This document shows positions 1 to 5,878 of a DNA stretch of 46,290 nucleotides, in pieces. A program made the translations under genes and the position numbers. Numbering within the stretch: position 1 is the stretch's first letter; each line of letters opens with the position of its first letter. Location of the stretch: the NCBI GenBank assembly GCA_027622555.1, contig JAQBYJ010000035.1:1-46290 (forward strand), given 5' to 3'. This DNA is from Verrucomicrobiota bacterium. Its GTDB lineage: Bacteria > Verrucomicrobiota > Verrucomicrobiia > Opitutales > UBA2995. The notes under the pieces were generated by a model that was not told the origin of the DNA, searched no databases, and saw only the letters and a list, made by a program, of their open reading frames with translations.

Positions 1-14
1 AACTCCTCGGACTT

Positions 15-71
15 GTTCAACAAAGGACATAGATCATGCTACGATGATCTACGATCCTTTAACTGTTAGCC
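15..71 (-). other. attC recombination site of integron cassette 1
   Basis: This 57-bp imperfect palindrome closes the cassette that carries the lipoprotein gene. Read on the minus strand it starts with the box GGCTAAC (71-65) and ends with GTTGAAC (21-15), which fits the R' consensus GTTRRRY. Between them a stem pairs 22-27 with 55-60 and 30-37 with 44-51 around a 6-nt loop (38-43), with an unequal internal bulge (2 against 3 nt) like the extrahelical bases of attC sites. The R'' box GGCTAAC is the exact reverse complement of GTTAGCC at the 5' end of the same cassette (441-435), as expected for a cassette that once circularised. The lipoprotein stop codon lies inside the site. Confidence 0.82.
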
Positions 72-430
72 TGTTCGTATGGTAGTACGGTGATCGGAGG
101 AAGATTTAACTTCCTACGCGCTTCAGGAAAATCTCTCCATACCCTTTCATAATATTCTTTTGATTGATTTTCTCTTATCCATTCCATCCTACCTATCCAG
201 TATTCTCGGTAAGTTCCCCAAGCAGGGGGACATGGAACTCCTTCTACTTCATCTTTTAAAATATCCGAAAACATTGAAATACTGATTTCCGCCGATGGGC
301 CTCCTGGATGGGCGCTGGCGACATCAGTTCCGCTCACAGTATCTTGTGGGAGTATCCGCAACCATTCGCAACCTGCAAAAAATGTACAGATTGGAATCAA
401 TAGTAGGATGACTGGGATAGATCTGATCAT
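59..430 (-). CDS. Predicted lipoprotein, gene of integron cassette 1
   Basis: The 123-residue product begins with a hydrophobic signal and a lipobox (FAGC, Cys21), so it should be exported and lipid-anchored. The mature part is hydrophilic, with a Trp/Tyr/Arg-rich region (about residues 65-105) and a Pro-rich tail. No family was recognised. The ATG lies only 10 bp inside the cassette boundary (G441/T440) and no Shine-Dalgarno sequence precedes it. The stop codon falls inside the attC. Compact design, lack of a promoter and orientation away from the integrase fragment are all typical of integron cassette genes. Expression would depend on a promoter upstream of the array. The function is unknown. 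Confidence 0.75.
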   Translation of the reverse strand: MIRSIPVILLLIPICTFFAGCEWLRILPQDTVSGTDVASAHPGGPSAEISISMFSDILKDEVEGVPCPPAWGTYREYWIGRMEWIRENQSKEYYERVWRDFPEARRKLNLPPITVLPYEQANS

Positions 431-434
431 TTTC

Positions 435-507
435 GGCTAACGCTAAGCGTATGAAAGGAGTAAGCGAAGAATGAGCTTACGCAATTTCATACCGCGCCTT
501 GTTGTGT
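435..507 (-). other. attC recombination site of integron cassette 2
   Basis: On the minus strand the 73-bp site runs from ACACAAC (507-501) to GTTAGCC (441-435). Its arms pair 447-449 with 493-495, 450-456 with 485-491, and 460-465 with 475-480 around a 9-nt loop (466-474), 16 bp in all. There is one single-base bulge (492) and a 3 by 4 internal loop, the sort of asymmetry that attC recombination uses for strand choice. ACACAAC is the exact reverse complement of GTTGTGT at the other end of this cassette (930-924). The stop codon of the membrane-protein gene lies inside the site. Confidence 0.85.
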
Positions 508-915
508 TCCGGTTGCTTGGAGTGCATATAAAAGGAGGAATCCGAGGGATACTAGAAAAGCTAAGTAGAATACTCGGAAAACGAGTTTGTCGCTCTTCGA
601 AAGAACTGGAATTGCAATGGCTTCTATTAGATCGGGATGAACGCCAGATCCTGCATTGGCAGCCACAAGCCGGCTTAATAATCTTTCGGAAACCACAGAC
701 TCTCGAAGCAAGAGTAGAGTCCCTAGAAACACACTCAAAAATAAAGAAATTAGACACGCCCGAAATGACCAGATCGGAGCACCTATAAAGTTGGAATGAA
801 ACGTAATCAACACAGTGAATGCTCCTATCGAAAGGCCGGTTACGTACCTGATCCAAGAGAACTTCGCTCTAAACGCTTCTCTTCCGACTGTGTTTATGGC
901 ATCGATCTCTTTCAT
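487..915 (-). CDS. Small membrane protein, gene of integron cassette 2
   Basis: The 142-residue product has three likely transmembrane segments (about residues 23-40, 51-70 and 111-132). A short charged N-terminus and a soluble loop (about 71-110) separate the second and third. No family was recognised. The ATG is 8 nt inside the cassette boundary at 929/930 with no clear ribosome-binding site, and the stop lies in the attC. It is the first cassette next to the attI-like site, the position usually best expressed from an integron promoter. A 137-residue reading in another frame on the same strand overlaps it, but only this frame gives clean membrane segments and fits the cassette limits. Confidence 0.72.
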   Translation of the reverse strand: MKEIDAINTVGREAFRAKFSWIRYVTGLSIGAFTVLITFHSNFIGAPIWSFRACLISLFLSVFLGTLLLLRESVVSERLLSRLVAANAGSGVHPDLIEAIAIPVLSKSDKLVFRVFYLAFLVSLGFLLLYALQATGTQQGAV

Positions 916-923
916 TTTAATTC

Positions 924-970
924 ACACAACAGTTATATTAAGCGTAACTCAGCTACACATATTACGGTTG
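924..970 (-). other. attI-like insertion site of integron platform 1
   Basis: The first cassette begins at G930/T929 in GTTGTGT. Upstream on the minus strand there is no paired attC arm, so the junction looks like a non-palindromic attI. Three blocks, TATATTAAG (934-942), ACTCAG (947-952) and GGTTG (966-970) in plus-strand reading, recur with identical spacing at 11425-11461 beside the second integrase fragment. Position between a right-pointing integrase start and left-pointing cassettes is the standard integron layout. The exact extent of the site is a guess. Confidence 0.68.
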
Positions 971-1421
971 AGGGTAATCGAAATAAATAAGGTGTCATGA
1001 CTGGGGTTGACTTAATGTAGGTCTCAAAAAAACGGCAAGTCGAAAGTGAGTTCACTTTAATAAGCAAGGGGTTATGAATTCCATTTCCGTCGACCGGTAT
1101 GGAGAGGGCTGGAAAAAGAATCTTAAAAATGCTCTGACGCATCGCGAATATTGAACCGGAAAAAGCGTAACTCAGCGCGGGATCGAAACTGAGTTACGTA
1201 TATTCCGGAGAGAAAAGGGGCAAATATAAGGACGAGATCCTGGGGATTTAAGCTCTATGCCTACTGGTTCCAATGATAATACGAACCGATTATAAGAATA
1301 CGTTGATTGTTATGTCATTATTGATCTGCAGGTTAAGAAGAATAGTGAACATGCGTTCACTTTTTTATTGCCAATCAGACTTTTTAGGTTTGGTGTTTTT
1401 AGCGTTGTGAATATTAAAACC
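971..1421. other. Gene-free stretch between attI-like site and integrase fragment
   Basis: No credible gene was found in these 451 bases. The stretch should hold the integrase promoter and the cassette promoter, but no convincing sigma-70 pair was assigned. It contains a strong hairpin at 1156-1208. Near its right end, 1329-1380 resembles 11709-11772 upstream of the other integrase fragment (shared GTTCACT, TTTTATTGC and TCAGA blocks in the same order). Confidence 0.5.
1156..1208. repeat. Hairpin sharing a motif with the attI-like site
   Basis: CGTAACTCAG (1166-1175) pairs perfectly with CTGAGTTACG (1189-1198) across a 13-nt loop. An outer CCGGAA (1156-1161) pairs with TTCCGG (1203-1208) across a 4 by 4 internal loop. 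The segment AGCGTAACTCAGC (1164-1176) also occurs at 941-953 inside the attI-like site. No GTTRRRY/RYYYAAC boxes flank it, so it is not called an attC. It could be an accessory recombinase site, a terminator-like hairpin or a decayed duplication. Confidence 0.6.
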
Positions 1422-1566
1422 ATGAAAAGCGAAAGTCGATTGTCCTTTCCAGAATGGGCGAATGCGTTGTTGGCCAGTGATCTGGAGGAAGGAAAGAAGA
1501 AAAGTTTTGGGATAACCATCCGCTGGTACCTGGGCTGGTGCAGGCGGAACAAGACGCAGGGGACGG
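1422..1566 (+). pseudogene. Integron integrase, N-terminal fragment (IntI-like)
   Basis: About 48 codons from the ATG at 1422 read as the start of an integron-type tyrosine recombinase. They include a FPEWANALLAS segment and the ITIRWYLGWCRR motif seen in the N-terminal (SAM-like) domain of environmental integron integrases. The similarity ends at about 1566, where a tandem GGGGACGGTAATG repeat begins. The core-binding remainder and the whole catalytic domain are missing, so it cannot recombine. It points away from the attI-like site and cassettes, as intI genes do. The family call is from remembered sequence patterns. Confidence 0.62.
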
Positions 1567-1586
1567 TAATGGGGGACGGTAATGGG

Positions 1587-1612
1587 GTCAGTCCAATTAT
1601 TCATGATTTTAA
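1587..1612. repeat. REP-like direct repeat, copy 1
   Basis: GTCAGTCCAATTATTCATG followed by ATTTTAA. It recurs at 1804-1830, so two copies bracket the displaced sulfatase tail. It is preceded by GGGG, and the GGGGTCAG start matches the start of the terminal repeat of the RAYT element at 8359-8366, suggesting the same class of REP-like sequence. Confidence 0.65.
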
Positions 1613-1616
1613 GGGA

Positions 1617-1793
1617 GTCAGAACAGGGTCAATGTTCATATCTCATATTGCGGCATAGATCCCAAATTAGAATGATCTCAAGGCAGGTTTCGGCCAACCG
1701 TTTTCTTCAAGGTTCCCTTGAACCGGGCGGTGGCGCCCTGATTGTGCATCCATTGGTCGAGCTCGACGCGGAATTGGGCCAGGGTGGTGAGAA
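1617..1793 (-). pseudogene. Sulfatase 3'-end fragment (duplicate of the 3422-4918 gene tail)
   Basis: This segment closely matches 3351-3532. The coding part (1678-1793, minus strand) reads through the last ~38 residues of a sulfatase, including QFRVELDQWMH and ARFKGTLKKTV, then stops at the same place as the intact gene. The similar stretch continues about 60 bp beyond the stop. Several base differences show the copy is not recent, or came from a paralogue. The upstream ~460 codons are absent. It is flanked by the REP-like repeats at 1587 and 1804. Confidence 0.85.
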
Positions 1794-1803
1794 CGGCAAT
1801 TGA

Positions 1804-1830
1804 GTCAGTCCAATTATTCATGATTTAAAG
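1804..1830. repeat. REP-like direct repeat, copy 2
   Basis: Second copy of GTCAGTCCAATTATTCATG followed by ATTTAAAG. With the first copy it encloses the 177-bp sulfatase tail, which suggests that tail moved or was trimmed in company with REP-like sequences. Confidence 0.65.
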
Positions 1831-2184
1831 GTCTATTCTCGCCCTCATTTTTCCACCCGAATTTGCTTGGGAAACGATCAGTTATGGGACAAACAACAGC
1901 ATTCCCATCATCAACCAACCAACGATCTATTTCTAAGAAGGAGTACTACAAAAAATGGGAAGACATCGCCAGGTTCTGGTAATTGCCCTTTCACTCGGTC
2001 GCCCGATTCTTTTCTGATTATAATGAATAATTGGGTGGCGCCATCGCTTCCCCCAGGAAGGCTGCATGCCTCACAAGAGTTCCGCACGGCAAGCGGAAGG
2101 CCCGCGTTCAAAATAGAATTACGCAGGTCATGCCGATGTAATTGCCTCTTGATTTTAGCTGGGTCGCTACCAAACTTTTCCATC
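1831..2184. other. Gene-free stretch upstream of the fused antitoxin-toxin ORF
   Basis: No gene was recognised in these 354 bases. The frame of the downstream ORF stays open through it, but the translation (His/Pro/Arg-rich) does not look like protein. A 32-codon ORF at 1884 could be the tail of a lost gene. The stretch ends with the likely promoter zone of the toxin-antitoxin ORF. Confidence 0.45.
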
Positions 2185-2652
2185 ATGGGATTTGCGGAAA
2201 TCAAAGAAAACGCCAAGGGCCTTTCGGAAAAAGAGCGAAGAGAGTTGGTTGCTTTTTTGGTGCACCTTGAACAATCGACGGATCCCGATTACCTGGACAG
2301 AATTACCCGGAAAATAGACGAAACGGAAAAGTTTGTCTGGTGGGATGACGTCAAGGGTGAGTTTAACGAAGACTTATGGGGGTCCTTTGAACTGCTGGTC
2401 CATTTGGAAGCACTGGAGACTCTTCGAAAGATACGAGGGGAAAATCGAAAACAAATCCGCCGATTCCTTTCCATACTGCCCACCAATCTCTATCTCCAGC
2501 CTGATACGACATTCGAGGACCGCAAGGGAAGGATCGTAAGTAAGGTACGTATTCGTAATTACATCCTTGAGTATATCATCGATGATCCCGTGCGGGAAAT
2601 AATTTTGCAGATCAGGTTTATTTGCCTATATCACTTGGCAATCGTAAAGTGA
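2185..2652 (+). CDS. Antitoxin and RelE/ParE-like toxin read as one fused ORF
   Basis: From the ATG at 2185 the frame encodes about 155 residues. Residues 1-63 resemble small helical antitoxins (GFAEIKENAKGLSEKERREL, then RKIDETEKFVWWDDV). From about residue 66 the sequence turns into a RelE/ParE-like mRNA-interferase or gyrase-toxin fold (FELLVHLEALETLRKIRG, then RIVSKVRIRNYILEYII). These are normally two overlapping genes. At the junction an ATG followed by a G-run (2376-2382) is out of frame, and losing one G would give a separate toxin start, so a single-base slip is a plausible cause of the fusion. The C-terminus overlaps the convergent vapC end and may be altered. Catalytic residues were not assigned and activity is uncertain. 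Confidence 0.6.
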   Translation: MGFAEIKENAKGLSEKERRELVAFLVHLEQSTDPDYLDRITRKIDETEKFVWWDDVKGEFNEDLWGSFELLVHLEALETLRKIRGENRKQIRRFLSILPTNLYLQPDTTFEDRKGRIVSKVRIRNYILEYIIDDPVREIILQIRFICLYHLAIVK

Positions 2653-2997
2653 GAACTGGCGGTCATCCGTTACAATCGGAATCCCACGGGCTTTGCTTTG
2701 AGCAATCAACATACGGTCAAAGGGGTCTCGATGATGGAATGGCAAATCTTTCAAAGCCACCGCATCCTGACAACTAAAGTCCAGCATTTCGAAACCACTT
2801 CCGGTTATTTGTTCCAAGGGGTCAAAATCTATAACGAGTTTACCCAAAGAAGCCTTGATCATCATCTCCACCACGCAAACGGAACTCACGTAAACAATGT
2901 TTGCCAACGACTCAATTTCCGCCCGTTTCTCCTTTGCAATACGCTGAGGATCGGACAATCCCCACAGAAAAATATGCGTATCGAGGATCAGCTTCAT
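2626..2997 (-). CDS. vapC: VapC-like PIN-domain toxin ribonuclease
   Basis: The 123-residue protein has the PIN layout. The first acidic residue is in LDTHIFLW near the N-terminus, Glu lies in the SVCVVEMMIK helix, and Asp residues occur in HHRDPFDRMLIAQ and TDD near the C-terminus. These residues bind metal for RNA cleavage in the family. The subgroup with a THxxLW motif usually pairs with Phd-type antitoxins, as here. Its ATG overlaps the antitoxin stop by 4 bp (ATGA), implying translational coupling. Length is normal, so it may be functional. Its 3' end overlaps the convergent fused toxin ORF by 27 bp. Confidence 0.85.
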   Translation of the reverse strand: MKLILDTHIFLWGLSDPQRIAKEKRAEIESLANIVYVSSVCVVEMMIKASLGKLVIDFDPLEQITGSGFEMLDFSCQDAVALKDLPFHHRDPFDRMLIAQSKARGIPIVTDDRQFSLYDCQVI

Positions 2998-3227
2998 TTG
3001 TTTTTCCCATAAAACATTTCAAGAATATCCGGGTCTTCTTCAAAAAAATCCGCGGGCAAGGTGAACTTGCCTGCCAGCATGCCCAGCTTGCGCTTCCCCT
3101 TCGGTTTGTGAGGCACCAAATCCACAAGAGGAAGATTGTTTTTTGCAATCACCACTTCCTCTCCATGAAAGGCTTTATCGATGAGCTTCGATAGATTCGC
3201 TTTCGCTTCAGAAACATTGACTATCAT
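2994..3227 (-). CDS. Phd/YefM-family antitoxin paired with VapC
   Basis: The 77-residue protein starts VNVSEAKANLSKLIDKAF and continues EEVVIAKNNLPLVDLVP, the standard N-terminal DNA-binding fold of Phd/YefM antitoxins. The acidic C-terminal tail (DFFEEDPDILEMF) is the usual toxin-wrapping segment. It should neutralise the downstream VapC and repress the operon. A good ribosome-binding site (AAAGGAG) lies 6-7 nt before the ATG. Paired 9-bp repeats upstream are a likely operator. Confidence 0.87.
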   Translation of the reverse strand: MIVNVSEAKANLSKLIDKAFHGEEVVIAKNNLPLVDLVPHKPKGKRKLGMLAGKFTLPADFFEEDPDILEMFYGKNK

Positions 3228-3229
3228 GA

Positions 3230-3283
3230 CTTCTCCTTTTGAAATATTATAGGTCTAATTAACCTTAGTTGGTCTAGTTGGTC
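3230..3283 (-). promoter_or_regulatory. Promoter, operator and RBS of the phd-vapC operon
   Basis: On the minus strand TATAAT (3250-3245) is a perfect -10 box, with no good -35 at normal spacing. AAAGGAG is the Shine-Dalgarno sequence. Two abutting copies of TAGTTGGTC (plus strand, 3266-3274 and 3275-3283) lie just upstream and are candidate binding sites for the Phd/VapC complex. Confidence 0.55.
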
Positions 3284-3350
3284 AACTATATAAACGGTTT
3301 CGGAAAACTGTTAATTCCGGTGCCCTGGCCGTAGGGAACCCATGCTTGAG

Positions 3351-3532
3351 AAAGTCAGAACAAAAACAGGGCCAATGTTCATATCTCATATTGCTGTATT
3401 GATTACAAAACGGGCGCGATCTCAAGGTAGCTTTCCCTGAACCGTTTTCTTCAGGGTTCCTTTGAACCGGGCGGTGTCGCCCTGGTCGTGCATCCATTGA
3501 TCGAGCTCGACGCGGAATTGACCCAGGGTGGC
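3351..3532. repeat. Intact-locus copy of the duplicated sulfatase tail
   Basis: This copy overlaps the end of the complete sulfatase gene and ~60 bp beyond its stop. It is the partner of 1617-1793. The two direct copies enclose both toxin-antitoxin modules, so recombination between them would delete those modules. Confidence 0.85.
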
Positions 3533-4918
3533 GGTATGGCGGGGATCGCCCGCCAGGTTGACCTGTTCTGCGGGATCTTCGGTCAGGTGATAGAGTTCCT
3601 CGGCGGGTCGCCAGTAATAGCGTTGCACCACGCGGGCCGCGCCGGGGTCGGATTGGGCCTTCTCCAGCCAACTGTCGAAATACTGGTCAGAGGTCACCTG
3701 GTCAATATGGGTGGTGTGGGCATGGCTGGGAAACAGGTTGCGGATATACTTCCATTCCTCCGTTCGCACTGACCGGATGGGATAGACATTGGCGTCGCCG
3801 GTTTTTTGCCCGGCATCCTCGGTATGGGTGGTAAAGATGCGGTCCCGATGGGACGTTTTTTCGCCCCGCAAGACCCCGGCGAATGAGGCCCCGTCCAGGT
3901 TTTGGGGTGGCGGTTCTCCGGCGACTTCCACCAAGGTGGGCAGGATGTCGGTCCAGTTGACGAAGGCATCGGTACGGGAGCCGGCCTTGATCTTCTCTTT
4001 CCAGACCACGATCATGGGAACATGAATGCCCTCATCATAAAGATTCCATTTCGCAAAGGGCCATTGGGCGCCATGGTCGGAGGTCTGCAAGATGAAGGTG
4101 TCGTCCCCCAGAACAGCGTCCACCGTGTCGAGCACCTTCCCGAAATCGCGGTCCATCTGGTCAACGGCCCCCAGATAATTGGCCCGCCAGGCCCGGGTCT
4201 CCGGCGTATCCACATGCTCGGGAGGAATTCTTATGTCGGCCGCCTGCCACCGGTGACCCTCCTGGGGCCAGGGCGTATGCGGCCAGTTGGTTCCGACGAA
4301 CAAGGCCAGGGGCCGCTCGTCCCGCCGCCCGCGCAGCCAGTCAACCGCCGCATCGATACAGACATCGTCATGAAAGCCGGTGTGCTCAAAATGTTCGAAT
4401 CCATAGAGCTTGGTCTGCAGATAATGCCCCACTTTTCCGAAGGCCACCACCTGGTAACCCAGCTCCTGCAAATACGATGGAAGCTTTCGAATATAGGCAT
4501 GCGGAGCCTGATGGTTGGATTCCGCACCATGCCGGGCCGGCATCAACCCGGTGAGCAGGCTGGCCCGATCCGAGGCGCAGCTCGGCGAGGCCACAAAGGC
4601 CCGGTTAAAAGTCATGCCCGCCCGTGCCAGCCGGTCCATGTTCGGCGTCGGGACCTGTGAAGCGCTATAAACCGTACTGTCCCGCAGGCTGTGGTCATCG
4701 GACAGAAGCACCACGATATTGGGCCGGTCCGTCGCGCCCAGAAGCGCGCCCGTTTTCATAAAACCTGAGGCCACCATGAGAACGCCAACAAGGAAGGATA
4801 TTTTTAACGGCCTAGCTGCAGAGGTGGGGGTCTTCCTACTTTGATTAAGTGTTCTTAGAGGACAACTAGGTTTCGTATCCTGCCCGCTTTTCTGCCTGAC
4901 CTTTAGATTTTTAATCAT
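3422..4918 (-). CDS. Sulfatase (alkaline phosphatase superfamily) with an atypical formylglycine motif
   Basis: The 498-residue enzyme should hydrolyse sulfate esters, probably of a polysaccharide. Metal-binding Asp pair D74-D75 (LLSDDHS), D281-H282 (TSDHGAQ), K162 and K290 fit the arylsulfatase/sulfamidase fold. The nucleophile region is SPSCASDRASLLTG. C114 is where formylglycine forms, but the usual C-x-P-S-R is C-A-S-D-R here. A hydrophobic stretch at ~40-60 suggests export. The long N-terminus before it is AT-richer and poorly supported as coding, so the true start may lie downstream. The body of the gene is visibly richer in G+C than its neighbours, consistent with transfer. No anaerobic or aerobic maturase gene is nearby. 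Confidence 0.88.
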   Translation of the reverse strand: MIKNLKVRQKSGQDTKPSCPLRTLNQSRKTPTSAARPLKISFLVGVLMVASGFMKTGALLGATDRPNIVVLLSDDHSLRDSTVYSASQVPTPNMDRLARAGMTFNRAFVASPSCASDRASLLTGLMPARHGAESNHQAPHAYIRKLPSYLQELGYQVVAFGKVGHYLQTKLYGFEHFEHTGFHDDVCIDAAVDWLRGRRDERPLALFVGTNWPHTPWPQEGHRWQAADIRIPPEHVDTPETRAWRANYLGAVDQMDRDFGKVLDTVDAVLGDDTFILQTSDHGAQWPFAKWNLYDEGIHVPMIVVWKEKIKAGSRTDAFVNWTDILPTLVEVAGEPPPQNLDGASFAGVLRGEKTSHRDRIFTTHTEDAGQKTGDANVYPIRSVRTEEWKYIRNLFPSHAHTTHIDQVTSDQYFDSWLEKAQSDPGAARVVQRYYWRPAEELYHLTEDPAEQVNLAGDPRHTATLGQFRVELDQWMHDQGDTARFKGTLKKTVQGKLP

Positions 4919-4963
4919 GAATAATCGGATTGACCTCTGCTATGTGTGGAAGTCCGGGGAGAC

Positions 4964-5686
4964 TTATCGCTTTTTCCAAATTTGCACGTCATCCACATAA
5001 GCGTTTTTGGCGACCAGCAATCGAAGAGGTCTTTTTGTTTTATGGTCGAATCCTTCGGAGCGGAAAGTTCCTGCAAGTTTCCCATCAATGGTACAGCTGA
5101 GCTCGTCGCCTTGGATCGTGGCGTGGACCTGATGCCAGTGATTGGTAGTCAGTTTGTAGGGAAAGATCTTCCTCTTTTTGGAGATGAGCTCCTTTTGGAC
5201 TTCTGTGATTGAGTTGTCTTGCCTGGCGTTTCGGATTTCCAGGTTCATTTCACCGGTTTTTTGGTCGGTTATTTTTACGTCCTCTGTTCCTATTGTTGCT
5301 TTGAAAAGATGTCCGGCCCAGACCGTCTTTAAATCCATGTCGGCAAAGTTGAGCGTCAAAATATCGTTCTCATCCTCAAACATAAAACGGAGTCCCAGTA
5401 TGCCGTCCTTGAATGCGAATGCGTGTCGAACCGAGGTGGCATGATTGGCTTCGGCATGGGTGTAGATATACATGTGTCCATCGCGCAGATCGACTTCCTT
5501 ATAACTCTTGGCCGTCTTGTCGCTGCTGGTGGTCCATTCGTTTCCCGGTTCATCTTTGAGTTCCTGGGATTCGGTTCTTTCAAAGCTGTCTTCGAAAATC
5601 AACATTCCGAAATCGTTGCTGGATGCTTTGGCAGAGTTGAGGATTAACAAGGACAGAAATAAGAAATAGGGTTTTAGTGCTTTCAT
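4964..5686 (-). CDS. Secreted LamG/DUF1080-like carbohydrate-binding protein
   Basis: The start at 5686 gives 240 residues with a signal peptide (MKALKPYFLFLSLLILNSAKA). Upstream in-frame codons to 5785 add an unlikely extension. The mature part looks like a concanavalin-like beta-sandwich of the DUF1080 (3-keto-disaccharide hydrolase-like) or LamG type: FEDSFERTE start, HWHQVHATIQGDELSCTIDG in the second half, and a VDDVQIWKK end. PVC bacteria carry many such proteins beside sulfatases and sugar catabolic genes. It lies ~45 bp upstream of the sulfatase on the same strand, so co-transcription is possible. Enzyme activity cannot be judged from sequence alone. Confidence 0.7.
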   Translation of the reverse strand: MKALKPYFLFLSLLILNSAKASSNDFGMLIFEDSFERTESQELKDEPGNEWTTSSDKTAKSYKEVDLRDGHMYIYTHAEANHATSVRHAFAFKDGILGLRFMFEDENDILTLNFADMDLKTVWAGHLFKATIGTEDVKITDQKTGEMNLEIRNARQDNSITEVQKELISKKRKIFPYKLTTNHWHQVHATIQGDELSCTIDGKLAGTFRSEGFDHKTKRPLRLLVAKNAYVDDVQIWKKR

Positions 5687-5878
5687 GAATGGGACGATCC
5701 GGGTGCAATTAAATTGAATAGCATGGCTGGTATTTACTGAAAGTCTCGCACTAAATAGGAAAGGGCGCATTTCGGAAATATTCATTATCGATAATTTTCA
5801 ATATCATCTCCACCAACCAAATTGGAGAATATCTTTGCTGGATCGATTTTGAAATTAGTGTCTTGATACTAAGAGCAT

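Noticed and set aside
1156-1208. Hairpin considered as a third attC site
   Set aside because: No RYYYAAC/GTTRRRY boxes flank the stem and no cassette gene ends there.
1365-1604. Minus-strand ORF over the first integrase fragment
   Set aside because: The plus frame carries the integrase-like IRWYLGWCRR motif, so the minus ORF is a shadow.
3902-4660. 252-codon open frame antisense to the sulfatase
   Set aside because: It is a shadow of the GC-rich sulfatase on the other strand; the translation has no family features and the sulfatase frame is clearly real.
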